Source: Hypericibacter sp963696655 (GTDB lineage: Bacteria > Pseudomonadota > Alphaproteobacteria > Dongiales > Dongiaceae). From it: 64,000 nucleotides of DNA. Positions 35,925 to 44,467 of the stretch are shown here, piece by piece. The notes below the pieces were generated by a model, which saw only the letters and a list, made by a program, of their open reading frames with translations, made no database searches and was not told where the DNA came from. The number at the start of each line of letters is the position of its first letter. Position 1 is the first letter of the stretch. The position numbers were made by a program, and so were the translations under genes. Where the stretch lies: contig CAVOLB010000098.1 of assembly GCA_963696655.1 (NCBI GenBank), forward strand, positions 58,747 through 122,746, given 5' to 3'.

Positions 35925-36523
35925 GTGAGCGAGCCGCCCAACACGCCTTTGGTCGAGGGCACCTCGCCGGCTTTGCGCGGATCGATCGCGATCGCGGCGC
36001 GCAGCGCGCGGGCCAGGCCCTTGAAGCAGCTCTCGACGATATGGTGGTTGTTCTCGCCGTAGAGATTCTCGATATGGAGCGTGAGGCCCGCATTCTGCGC
36101 GAAGGCCTGGAACCACTCCTTGAAGAGCTCGGTATCCATCTCGCCCAGCTTCGGCTTGGAGAAGGCGACCTTCCAGATGAGATAGGGACGGTTCGAGGCG
36201 TCGAGCGCGACGCGCGTCAGGGTCTCGTCCATCGGCACCGTCGCCTCGCCCCAGCGCGTGATGCCGCGCCGTTCGCCCAGCGCCTTGGCCACGGCTTCGC
36301 CCAGCACGATCCCGGAGTCCTCGGTCGTGTGATGGAAATCGATATGGAGATCGCCCTTGGCCTTGAGGGTGATGTCCATCAGGCTGTGGCGGGCAAGCTG
36401 GTCCAGCATATGGTCGAGGAAGCCGATGCCGGTCGAGATGTCCGACCGGCCCTGGCCGTCGAGCTCGATCTCGGCCTCGATCTGGGTTTCCTTGGTCTTA
36501 CGCGAGACACTGGCGCGGCGCAT
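35921..36523 (-). CDS. hisB: Imidazoleglycerol-phosphate dehydratase HisB
   Basis: The 200-residue monofunctional dehydratase has the Mn-binding motifs DHMLDQLARHS, HIDFHHTTEDSGI and ENNHHIVES. ATG at 36523 follows AGGAGGTGGGG and is preferred over the one at 36550. It heads the local his series. Confidence 0.96.
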   Translation of the reverse strand: MRRASVSRKTKETQIEAEIELDGQGRSDISTGIGFLDHMLDQLARHSLMDITLKAKGDLHIDFHHTTEDSGIVLGEAVAKALGERRGITRWGEATVPMDETLTRVALDASNRPYLIWKVAFSKPKLGEMDTELFKEWFQAFAQNAGLTLHIENLYGENNHHIVESCFKGLARALRAAIAIDPRKAGEVPSTKGVLGGSLT

Positions 36524-36650
36524 GGGCCCCACCTCCTGGGCGATTGGCAAAGCGGCGCGCCGGCATTCCCATGAGAAGGAACCCGGCGCGGGCCGACTTT
36601 TACCAGTAACGCCCCCGGGGGGCTAGCGGGGGACCGGGACTGCCGGGCCA

Positions 36651-36908
36651 CTAGCCGCGGGCGCCGCCGAAACCAGTGCTGTTTCCGTGGGATGAGGGGC
36701 CCGAAAGCGGCCAATTCCCAGGGCCTACGGGATTGGCCGACCGGCCAATCCGCGCTTCCCTCGGCGAGAGGCCGATATCCCGCAGCAACCGCTCGTCGAG
36801 CGCGCCCAGGGCCTCGGCCTGGCGCCAGCGCGACTCCACCGAAGCCGCCAGGTAAAGGGCCGGCTCGCGCAACCAGCCCATCATGCGTTCGCGCCAGAAA
36901 CTCGTCAT
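36651..36908 (-). CDS. DUF1127 small protein
   Basis: The 85-residue protein has the YjiS-like DUF1127 motif ALDERLLRDIGLSPREARI in the middle. Members act in stress, phosphate and carbon adaptation, some by binding RNA. A Gly/Ser/Asn-rich tail follows. It is divergent from the LysR gene at 37027. Confidence 0.85.
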   Translation of the reverse strand: MTSFWRERMMGWLREPALYLAASVESRWRQAEALGALDERLLRDIGLSPREARIGRSANPVGPGNWPLSGPSSHGNSTGFGGARG

Positions 36909-36978
36909 GGTCCGGATCCTCGAAAGGGGCGGGCCGCCGGGGCCTGCCGTTACCGGACAACTTGTGGCCTCGCATTGA

Positions 36979-37024
36979 ATAAGGAAAATTTGGAGATATT
37001 ATGCTTTCCATAAGGAAAACTTTG
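36979..37024. promoter_or_regulatory. Two direct ATAAGGAAAA repeats upstream of LysR gene
   Basis: ATAAGGAAAATTTG (36979-36992) and ATAAGGAAAACTTTG (37010-37024) are spaced 31 bp start to start, about three helical turns, in an AT-rich gap between the DUF1127 and LysR genes. They fit a cooperative regulator site. Confidence 0.45.
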
Positions 37025-37026
37025 AC

Positions 37027-37923
37027 ATGCGCAGGCTCAATCCGGACCATCTCCATAGCTTTGCCGCCGTGATCGAGCATGGCAGCTTCTCGGTCGCCGC
37101 CGCTCATCTCCATCTGACGCAACCGGCGGTGAGCCTGCAGATCAAGGAGCTCGAGCGGCGCCTGAGCGTGGCATTGATCGAGCGCGTGGGGCGACGTGCG
37201 GCGCCGACCGCCGCGGGCACCGAACTGCTGGTCCATGTCCGGCGGATCGACGGCGCGCTCGCCGACGCGCTTGAAGCCATGGCCGGCCATGCCACGACCG
37301 TCGGCGGGCGCGTGCGGCTCGGCACGGGCGGCACCGCCTGCACCTATCTGCTGCCGCCGTTGCTCAAGGATCTAAGGCGGCGCTTCCCCGCGCTCGAGAT
37401 CGTGGTCTTCACGGGCAACACCGGCGACCAGGAGAGGGCGCTCGCGGACAATGCGATCGATGTCGGGTTTTGGACCTTGCCGGTGACGGGTCGCGGCTTC
37501 CAGGTGACGCCGGTGCTCGAGGACGAGTTTGTGGCGGTCTTCGCCGCCAGCGAGGAACGCATCCCCGCGGCCGCGACACCGGCAGCGCTGGCCCAGCTGC
37601 CGGTGGTTCTGGAGGATCCCGGCGCCACCTCGCGCGACATCGTCGAGGCCTGGTTCCTGCGCGGCGGTCGGCGCGTCAAGCCGGTCATGGAACTCGGTCA
37701 TGTCGAGGCGATGAAGCGGCTGGTGAGCGCCGGGCTCGGCTGCAGCATCCTGCCGCGCATAGCCGTGACCGCCGACGGCAAGCGCGACGGTCTGCAGGTG
37801 AGGCCGCTGGTGCCGCGGCTGTCGCGCCGCCTGGGCGTCGTGCTGCGCCGCGACAAGCTGCTGCAGCGGGGCCTGCGCGAGCTGGTGAACGCGCTCCTGG
37901 CGATCGAGACGAAGCCGCGTTGA
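37027..37923 (+). CDS. LysR-family transcriptional regulator
   Basis: The 298-residue protein has the HTH at about 5-64 (GSFSVAAAHLHLTQPAVSLQIKELERRL) and a CysB-type ligand domain with LGTGGTACTYLLPPLL. Target unknown; DUF1127 upstream is divergent. Downstream lies only repeat DNA. Confidence 0.9.
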   Translation: MRRLNPDHLHSFAAVIEHGSFSVAAAHLHLTQPAVSLQIKELERRLSVALIERVGRRAAPTAAGTELLVHVRRIDGALADALEAMAGHATTVGGRVRLGTGGTACTYLLPPLLKDLRRRFPALEIVVFTGNTGDQERALADNAIDVGFWTLPVTGRGFQVTPVLEDEFVAVFAASEERIPAAATPAALAQLPVVLEDPGATSRDIVEAWFLRGGRRVKPVMELGHVEAMKRLVSAGLGCSILPRIAVTADGKRDGLQVRPLVPRLSRRLGVVLRRDKLLQRGLRELVNALLAIETKPR

Positions 37924-38012
37924 TGGGAGCGCCACCGCGCCTGGAGCCCCGGGTCAAGCCCCCGGCTGTCCGGTTGGCGCCATCGAAGAAGAATTTCGTT
38001 GCTCCGCTTTCT

Positions 38013-38154
38013 TCCCCTCCCCCCTTGAGGGGGAGGCTGGGGTGGGGGTAGCCACGAACTCAATGCTCGCCAAGCTCGTGTGGCGCAAGGCTCCGTCGTC
38101 ATCGCGTTCTTCGATCACCCCCCACCCTAACCTCCCCCTCAAGGGGGGAGGGGC
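38013..38154. repeat. Inverted CCTCCCCC repeats in the 381-bp gap after the LysR gene
   Basis: CCCCTCCCCCCTTGAGGGGG... (38013-38050) and its inverted copy (38117-38154) flank about 65 bp of unique sequence. The whole gap 37924-38304 has no gene; it may act as bidirectional terminator of LysR and serA. Confidence 0.65.
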
Positions 38155-38227
38155 AGAGACGATGACGAGGCGGACTCAGTTTCGCAGTCCCGTGTCTCGA
38201 CCCTCGGGGGTGACATAAAAAAAGCCT

Positions 38228-38257
38228 GTCATTGCCGGACTTGATCCGGCAATCCAG
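38228..38257. repeat. Palindromic repeat ATTGCCGGACTTGATCCGGCAAT
   Basis: The segment (38231-38253) folds into a stem ATTGCCGGA / TCCGGCAAT type hairpin followed by CCAGG, a well-known dispersed motif of alphaproteobacterial genomes. It lies 48 bp after the serA stop and may terminate serA. Confidence 0.6.
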
Positions 38258-38304
38258 GGCCCTCTATGCGGGGTCGGCCAGGACGAGGGGCCTTCGCTCT
38301 TCGC

Positions 38305-39882
38305 TCAGAACGACAGCGCCGTCGCCTGCACCACGTCGGGAATCTCGCGAATGCGCGCGAGGAGCGCGTCGTCGAGGCGCTCATCCACCTCGATCAGCGC
38401 GATCGCGTCCTCGCCGGGACCCGAGCGGCCCAGATGGAAGGTCGCGATATTGACGCCCTCCGTGCCCAGGAGCGTGCCGAGCCGGCCGATGAAGCCCGGC
38501 TTGTCGCGGTTGGTGACATAGAGCATGTGGCGGCCGAGCTCGGCCTCGACCGCGATGCCCTTGATCTGCACGAGCCGCGGCTTGTCGCCGCCGAAGAGCG
38601 TGCCGGCGACGTCACGGCTCTGGCGGTCGGTCGTGACGGTCAGGCGGATCAGGGTCTGATAGTCGCTGGGGCGGCTATGCTTGATCTCGCTCACCTCGAT
38701 ATTGCGCTCGCGCGCGATCACGGGCGCGTTGACCATGTTGACGCTGTCGAGCAGCGGCCCCAGCAGCCCCGCCAGCGCGACGGCCGTCAAAGGCCGCGTG
38801 TTGAGTTCGGCCGCATGGCCCTCATATTCGATCGTCACCGCCTTCAGGCCGGAATGCGTCATCTGGCCGGCGAAGGAGCCCAACTGCTGCGCCAGCGCCA
38901 TATAGGGCTTGAGGCGCGGCGCCTCCTCGGCCGTGACCGAGGGCATGTTGAGGGCGTTGGTGACGGCGCCCGTGAGCAGGAAATCCGCCATCTGCTCGGC
39001 CACCTGAAGAGCGACCTTTTCCTGCGCCTCTGCCGTCGAGGCGCCCAGATGCGGCGTCGCCACCAGCTTGTCCGAGCCGAAAAGCAGGTTGCTCTTGGCA
39101 GGCTCGACCGCGAACACGTCGAGCGCGAGGCCCGCGACCTGGCCCGAGGCGAGCGCCGCCTTCAGATCCTCCTCGACCACCAGCTCGCCGCGCGCGCAAT
39201 TGATGATGCGCACGCCGGGTTTCATCTTGGCGATGGCGCCGGCGTTGATCATGTGGCGCGTGCCGTCGGTCAAAGGGGTGTGCAGCGTGATGAAGTCGGC
39301 GCGGGCGAAGAGCTGGTCGAGCGAGACTTTCTCGACATTGAGATCCTTGGCGCGGTCGTCGGAGAGATAGGGATCGAAGGCGATCACCTTCATCTTCAGC
39401 CCCTGCGCGCGGTCGGCCACGATCGAGCCGATATTGCCGCAGCCGACGATGCCCAGCACCTTGCCCATCAGCTCGACGCCGACGAAGCGCGACTTCTCCC
39501 ATTTGCCGGCCTGGGTCGAGAGGTCGGCGGCCGGGATCTGGCGGGCGAGCGCGAACATCATCGCGATCGCATGCTCGGCCGTGGTGACCGAATTGCCGTG
39601 CGGCGTGTTCATCACCACAATGCCGCGCTGGGTCGCGGCCGGGATGTCGACATTGTCGACGCCGATGCCGGCGCGCCCGATCACCTTGAGCCGGGTCGCG
39701 GCGGCGATGATCTTGGCGGTCGCCTTGGTGGCGGAGCGCACCGCCAGGCCGTCATAGCCGGCGATGATGGATTCGAGCTCGGCGGGCGTGAGCCCGACCT
39801 TGACGTCGGCTTCGATGCCGCGCTCGCGGAAGATCTCGGCGGCGCGCGGGCTCAGATCGTCGGCAATCAATACGCGGGTCAT
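38305..39882 (-). CDS. serA: D-3-phosphoglycerate dehydrogenase SerA
   Basis: The 525-residue enzyme of the long form has the NAD motif GIVGCGNIGSIVADRA, catalytic Arg/Glu/His segments (INCARGELV, HLGASTAEAQ), the intervening ASB domain and a C-terminal ACT domain (IDERLDDALLARIREIPDV region) for serine feedback. It lies 33 bp after serC. Confidence 0.97.
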   Translation of the reverse strand: MTRVLIADDLSPRAAEIFRERGIEADVKVGLTPAELESIIAGYDGLAVRSATKATAKIIAAATRLKVIGRAGIGVDNVDIPAATQRGIVVMNTPHGNSVTTAEHAIAMMFALARQIPAADLSTQAGKWEKSRFVGVELMGKVLGIVGCGNIGSIVADRAQGLKMKVIAFDPYLSDDRAKDLNVEKVSLDQLFARADFITLHTPLTDGTRHMINAGAIAKMKPGVRIINCARGELVVEEDLKAALASGQVAGLALDVFAVEPAKSNLLFGSDKLVATPHLGASTAEAQEKVALQVAEQMADFLLTGAVTNALNMPSVTAEEAPRLKPYMALAQQLGSFAGQMTHSGLKAVTIEYEGHAAELNTRPLTAVALAGLLGPLLDSVNMVNAPVIARERNIEVSEIKHSRPSDYQTLIRLTVTTDRQSRDVAGTLFGGDKPRLVQIKGIAVEAELGRHMLYVTNRDKPGFIGRLGTLLGTEGVNIATFHLGRSGPGEDAIALIEVDERLDDALLARIREIPDVVQATALSF

Positions 39883-39915
39883 AGCGACTCCTGGCGAATC
39901 AAAAACGAAAGGGGC

Positions 39916-41115
39916 TCAGATCGCCTCGTTGCGCAGACTGGCATAAGCCCAGTCGAGCCAGGGGAAGAGCGCCTCCAGATCGGCAGTCTCGACCGTGGCG
40001 CCGGCCCAGATGCGAAGGCCGGAGGGCGCGTCGCGATAGGCGCCGACATCGAAGGCGGCACTCTCGGCCTCGAGCCGGTCCGCCAGGGCCTTCGCGGTCT
40101 TGGCCTGCTGCTCGGCCTCGAGCTCCCAGAACCAGGGATCGACCAGCCGCAGGCAGACCGAGGTCGGCGAGCGCGTCGCCGGATCCTCGGCCAGGAAATC
40201 GACCCAATCGCTGCGCTCCACCCAGCGCTCGATCGCGTTGAAATTGGCCTGGGTGCGGATCATCAGCGCCTTGAGGCCACCGATCTGCTCGGCCCATTTC
40301 AGGGAATCGATCGCATCCTCGGTCGCCAGCAGCGAGGGCGTGTTGATGGTGTCGCCCTTGAAGAGGCCTTCGTTGAGCTTGCCCTTCGCCGTCATCTGGA
40401 ACAGCTTCGGCAGCGGCCAAGCCGGCTTGTGGCTCTCGAGCCGCGCCACCGCGCGCGGGCTCAAGACCAGCATGCCATGCGCCGCCTCGCCGCCCAGCAC
40501 CTTCTGCCAGGACCAGGTCACGACATCGAGCTTCTCCCAGGGGAGATCCATGGCGAAGACGGCGGAGGTCGCGTCGCAGATCACGAGCCCGTCATGGCTC
40601 GCCGGAATCCAGTTTCCGTCCGGCACGCGCACGCCCGAGGTGGTGCCGTTCCAGGTGAAGACGACGTCGCGCGCGAAATCCACGCTGCGCAGATCGGGCA
40701 GGCGTCCATAGGGCGCTTCGAGCTTGCGCACATCGGTCAGCTTCAGCTGCTGCACCACGTCCGTGAGCCAGCCCTTGCCGAAGCTCTCCCAGGCCAGCAT
40801 GTCGACGCCGCGCGCGCCCAGCAGCGACCAGAGCGCCATCTCGACCGCGCCGGTGTCGGACCCCGGTACGATCGCGATCCGATAGTCCTTCGGGATGCCG
40901 AGGATCGCGCGGCTGCGGTCGAGCACCTCGGCGAGCTTGGCCTTGCCGACCTTGGCGCGATGGGAGCGTCCGAGACAGGCCCCGGCCAGTGCCGCCGCCG
41001 ACCAGCCCGGCCGCTTCACGCAAGGACCCGAGGAGAATTGCGGGCGCTGCGGCAGGCGGGAGGGCTTGGGCAAGGCGGGCAAGGCGGCGGGGGCGGGGGC
41101 GGGGGCGTTCGACAT
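39916..41115 (-). CDS. serC: Phosphoserine aminotransferase SerC
   Basis: The 399-residue PLP enzyme belongs to the alphaproteobacterial SerC branch (SSGPCVKRPGWS opening; PLP lysine in TWSWQKVLGGEAAHG). The N-terminus is preceded by an Ala/Pro stretch. A structured 117-bp leader lies upstream. Confidence 0.96.
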   Translation of the reverse strand: MSNAPAPAPAALPALPKPSRLPQRPQFSSGPCVKRPGWSAAALAGACLGRSHRAKVGKAKLAEVLDRSRAILGIPKDYRIAIVPGSDTGAVEMALWSLLGARGVDMLAWESFGKGWLTDVVQQLKLTDVRKLEAPYGRLPDLRSVDFARDVVFTWNGTTSGVRVPDGNWIPASHDGLVICDATSAVFAMDLPWEKLDVVTWSWQKVLGGEAAHGMLVLSPRAVARLESHKPAWPLPKLFQMTAKGKLNEGLFKGDTINTPSLLATEDAIDSLKWAEQIGGLKALMIRTQANFNAIERWVERSDWVDFLAEDPATRSPTSVCLRLVDPWFWELEAEQQAKTAKALADRLEAESAAFDVGAYRDAPSGLRIWAGATVETADLEALFPWLDWAYASLRNEAI

Positions 41116-41232
41116 CGGCGTCAGCGTTCCTCTTCGCTCGTTCGAGCGACGCCTTGCCGGTTTCAGGGTCCCGCGACAGCGCCGCCCGATCAGGGGCAGC
41201 GAGAGTAACGCATCCTTCGCAGGTGCAAAGCG
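41116..41232 (-). promoter_or_regulatory. Structured serC leader, candidate serC RNA motif
   Basis: The serC leader contains TCGCTC-GAAC-GAGCGA (41134-41149), a 6-bp hairpin ending about 18 bp before the start codon, preceded by CGCGGGACCCTGAAACCGGC. A conserved serC RNA motif upstream of alphaproteobacterial serC is known; I cannot verify the consensus here, so the assignment rests on position and fold. Confidence 0.4.
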
Positions 41233-42126
41233 CTACTCGCGGAATTCAGTCGCATGGTAGCCCTGCAGATAGAGCAAGCCCGTCAGGTCGGCGTGATCGA
41301 GGCGGAATGTCGCGGCCGCCGCGACCGCGGGCTTGCCGCGGAAGGCGACGCCGAGCCCCGCCGTCAGCAGCATGGGGATGTCGTTGGCGCCGTCGCCGAC
41401 CGCGGCCGCATCGGCCGCCATGATCCCCCGCGCCGCCGCGATCTCCAGCAGTGAATTTTTTTTCGCCGCAGGATCGAGAATGGGTTCGCTGACGCGGCCC
41501 GCCAGCCCCTCGCCGTCGATCACCAGATGATTGGCACGATCCTCGTCCATGCCGACAAGTTTGGCCGCAATCCCGGTAAAGCAATCGAAGCCGCCGGAGA
41601 CGAGCGCGGTATAGGCGCCATGGGCCCGCATGGTCTGCACCAGCGCGCGCGCACCCGGGGTCGGCTCGATCAGGGCGGCAACCTGCTCGAGCAGCGCGGC
41701 GGGCAACCCCTTCAGGAGCGCCACGCGCTCGCGCAAGGACTGCGCGAAATCGATTTCACCGCGCATCGAGCGTTCGGTGATCGGGATGATCCGGGGACCG
41801 ATCCCGGCGATGATCGCCAGCTCGTTCAAGAGCTCGCGCGTGATGATGGTCGATTCCATGTCGGCGACGAGGAGCCTCTTGCGCCGGTTCTGAGCCGGTT
41901 GGGCGGCGAGGTCGAGCGCGGCGCCCGCGAAGCGCTCGCGCAGCGCGCGCTCGGCCGAGGCGGGCTCGAGATTCTCGAACGGCAGATCGAACGCCTGCCC
42001 CGGCGCCAGCCAGTCGGCGGCACCCACGGCGGCGCCGAGCCCGAGCAGCGCATCGCACGCGGCGGCGAGCGCGTCGTCACGGAGAGCGCCTGGTGTCGCG
42101 GCGATGAGGGTCAGAACGGAGTGCAT
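41233..42126 (-). CDS. serB: Phosphoserine phosphatase SerB
   Basis: The 297-residue HAD phosphatase has nucleophile Asp89 in VADMESTIITREL (Glu replaces the usual second Asp), SGGFDCFT and GDGANDIPML. An N-terminal ACT-like region precedes the core. ATG at 42126 follows GAGG; an upstream ATG at 42174 lacks a site. It completes the phosphorylated serine pathway with serC and serA on one strand. Confidence 0.93.
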   Translation of the reverse strand: MHSVLTLIAATPGALRDDALAAACDALLGLGAAVGAADWLAPGQAFDLPFENLEPASAERALRERFAGAALDLAAQPAQNRRKRLLVADMESTIITRELLNELAIIAGIGPRIIPITERSMRGEIDFAQSLRERVALLKGLPAALLEQVAALIEPTPGARALVQTMRAHGAYTALVSGGFDCFTGIAAKLVGMDEDRANHLVIDGEGLAGRVSEPILDPAAKKNSLLEIAAARGIMAADAAAVGDGANDIPMLLTAGLGVAFRGKPAVAAAATFRLDHADLTGLLYLQGYHATEFRE

Positions 42127-42188
42127 GGGAACCTCATTTCCATCTTCCTCGCCACAGGCCGTACTCATCGTCATCCCTTGCTCTTCCT

Positions 42189-42268
42189 GTCATCCCCGCG
42201 AAAGCGGGGACCCAACTCTAAGCTGGACGCGCTGGATCAAGATGGGTCCCCGCTTTCGCGGGGATGAC
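42189..42268. repeat. GTCATCCCCGCGAAAGCGGGG palindromic element, intergenic copy 1
   Basis: The 80-bp element begins GTCATCCCCGCGAAAGCGGG and ends with its inverted form before GATGAC. Each end is itself a hairpin (CCCCGC-GAAA-GCGGGG). A third partial end follows at 42280-42291. It lies between dcd and serB. Confidence 0.8.
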
Positions 42269-42363
42269 GGTTGTTGGACGCGGGGATGACAGGAGGAGCA
42301 AGGGATGACGAAAGACGCAGAGGCGATGTTAAGAGAAGGGCCGTCGCCCCGAGATCCTGTCCG

Positions 42364-43521
42364 TCACCGCCACGGCATGAAATGCTTGGCGAGCGTCAGC
42401 CCCTGGTTCTGATAGTGCGATCCCAGGTCGCGGCCATAGAGCTTCTCGGGCTCGGCCATCAGCCGCTCATAGCGCAGCCAGCCGACGATCTGCTCATGCT
42501 CGAGGATGAAGGGCACCTCGTGCGAGCGCACCTCGAGCACCGCCTTGGTGCCGCCGCCGCGCGCATCGTGGTAGCCGAAGCCCGGATCGAAGAAGCCGGC
42601 ATAATGGACGCGGAACTCGCCGACCAGCGTGTCATAGGGCACCATCTCGGCCGCGTGATCGGGCGGGACGGTGACGCCCTCCTTGGTGGCGAGGATATAG
42701 AAATCGTCGGGATTGAGGATGATGCCGCGGCTGGCCTTGTCCTTGCTGCGGGCATAGATCGGGTCCCAGAAATCCCTGGGATCGAGCGCACCCTTGCGAT
42801 CGATATCGATGACATCGGCATGGCGCTTGGCGCGGAATCCGACGAGGCCGGTCTCTGGATCGCCCGAGAGATCGAGCGTCAATCCCAGATTGTCCTCGCG
42901 CAGCGTGACGCGCTCGGGCGTATCGACCAGCGGCACCTGCTCATGGAGCCGGCGCAGCGCCGCACCGCTCGTCGGCGGCGAGCCGCGGCGCAGACGGAGC
43001 TGATTCAATCGCGAGCCCTGGCGCACCAGCACCGAGAAGGTCTTGGGCGCGATCTCGGCATAGAGCGGCCCGCGATAGCCGGGCTCGATCCGGTCGAAGG
43101 CGACCGCGCCATCGACGATGAGACGGGTGAAGATATCGAGGCGGCCCGTCGAGCTCTTCGGATTGGCGAAGGCCGAGAGGCGGGAGCCCAGCGCCACATG
43201 CTCCTGCAGCGGCACGACATAGACGCAGCCGCGCTCCAGCACCGCGCCCTCGCTTAAGTCCACCGGATACAGGCCGAAGGCTTCGAGCTTCGACATGACC
43301 GTGGTGTCGGGACCCGGCAGGAAGGAAGCGGGCACCCGATAGGCGACCGTGCCCAGCCGCAGATCGAGGCTGGCCGGCTGCAGCTGGTCCTCGTCGATCC
43401 CGGCCAGCGCGTCGATCTCGCGATCGCGCACCAGCTCGCGGATCGACTGGTAGGGCAGGATGCCGGTGGAGAAGGCGGGTTTGCCGCCAGTCTCGGCCGG
43501 TTCGGCCTGAAACAGGGCCAT
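42364..43521 (-). CDS. dcd: 2'-deoxycytidine 5'-triphosphate deaminase (long form)
   Basis: The 385-residue protein is twice the length of classical Dcd and contains two dUTPase-like halves, as in the alphaproteobacterial type. SSTGRLDIFTRLIVDG and GYRGPLYAEIAPKTFSV carry the nucleotide-binding Ser/Arg and Tyr. It deaminates dCTP to dUTP for dTMP synthesis. Confidence 0.9.
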   Translation of the reverse strand: MALFQAEPAETGGKPAFSTGILPYQSIRELVRDREIDALAGIDEDQLQPASLDLRLGTVAYRVPASFLPGPDTTVMSKLEAFGLYPVDLSEGAVLERGCVYVVPLQEHVALGSRLSAFANPKSSTGRLDIFTRLIVDGAVAFDRIEPGYRGPLYAEIAPKTFSVLVRQGSRLNQLRLRRGSPPTSGAALRRLHEQVPLVDTPERVTLREDNLGLTLDLSGDPETGLVGFRAKRHADVIDIDRKGALDPRDFWDPIYARSKDKASRGIILNPDDFYILATKEGVTVPPDHAAEMVPYDTLVGEFRVHYAGFFDPGFGYHDARGGGTKAVLEVRSHEVPFILEHEQIVGWLRYERLMAEPEKLYGRDLGSHYQNQGLTLAKHFMPWR

Positions 43522-43891
43522 GGCGCTCGTCGAACCTTTATCTATCCCGCCGCCTGGGAGGCTCCGACCGGCGGCGGCCGGGGAAACCCCGGCCGGGATG
43601 GTCGTTCGGGGCGGACACTAACAAGCGAATATGGGGTGGCCCAAGCGCGAAAACCGCCCCCGCAGCCCGCCTCTCTACCCTCAGCTTTATCCCCATGCGG
43701 ATATCTTCCTATAGATTTGATATCACTGATTAATATCCATTATCCCCGAGTCCCCGAACGGACGGCTTAAAGATTTTCCACAAGCGGTTCCGGACGGGGT
43801 GGCCTAGGAAAGGCCCTGTCGCCCGGATGGCGAGGGGCGCATAACCGCACCCCGGCTTGCGACCCCGAACCCAACCCCCCATTTGAGCGCC
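43522..43891. promoter_or_regulatory. 370-bp divergent control region, dcd and hslV
   Basis: A perfect hairpin GGCCGGGG-AAA-CCCCGGCC (43576-43594) lies in the dcd leader. An AT-rich core at 43700-43755 (CTATAGATTTGATATCACTGATTAATATCC) probably contains the hslVU promoter. A heat-shock sigma-32 pair is not clearly resolved. Confidence 0.45.
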
Positions 43892-44467
43892 ATGTCATTC
43901 GACCCTTCCATGAATTCCCCCGCCGCCTCTTCCTCGACGCTCTGGCACGGCACGACCATCCTCGCGGTCCGTAAAGGGAGCGAGGTCGTGATCGGCGGCG
44001 ACGGTCAGGTGAGCTTCGGCAACACCGTGATGAAGTCGAACGCCAAGAAGGTGCGCCGGCTGGGCGCGGGCAGCGTCATCGCCGGCTTTGCCGGCGCGAC
44101 CGCGGACGCCTTCACGCTCTTCGAGCGGCTCGAAGCCAAGCTCGAGCAGCATCCGGGCCAGCTGACGCGCGCCTGCGTCGAGCTCGCCAAGGATTGGCGC
44201 ACGGATCGCTATTTGCGCCGGCTCGAGGCGATGATGGCGGTCGCCGACAAGAACGTCAGCCTGGTGCTGACCGGCAATGGCGACGTGCTCGAGCCCGAGG
44301 ACGGCATCATCGGCATCGGCTCGGGCGGTACCTTCGCGCTCGCCGCGGCGCGTGCGCTGTTCGATCGTCCGGAACTGACCGCGGAGGCGATCGTGCGCCG
44401 TTCCATGGAAATCGCGGCCGATATCTGCATCTACACCAACCGCAATCTGACGCTGGAACGGCTATGA
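43892..44467 (+). CDS. hslV: ATP-dependent protease proteolytic subunit HslV
   Basis: From ATG 43892 the product has 191 residues. The proteasome-like Ntn fold starts at Thr21 of HGTTILAVRKG, so a 20-residue propeptide would be removed to expose the nucleophile. GSGGTFALAAARAL is conserved. ATG at 43910 is an alternative start; initiation sites are weak. It overlaps hslU by ATGA. Confidence 0.93.
   Translation: MSFDPSMNSPAASSSTLWHGTTILAVRKGSEVVIGGDGQVSFGNTVMKSNAKKVRRLGAGSVIAGFAGATADAFTLFERLEAKLEQHPGQLTRACVELAKDWRTDRYLRRLEAMMAVADKNVSLVLTGNGDVLEPEDGIIGIGSGGTFALAAARALFDRPELTAEAIVRRSMEIAADICIYTNRNLTLERL

Noticed and set aside
41862..41876. SerB active-site DMEST instead of DMDST as an inactivating change
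   Set aside because: I recall DMEST forms in other alphaproteobacterial SerB proteins, and all remaining HAD motifs are intact, so loss of function is not supported.
43671..43712. Sigma-32 promoter for hslVU (CCCCAT at 43691)
   Set aside because: No matching -35 CTTGAA element at the right distance, so no call was made.
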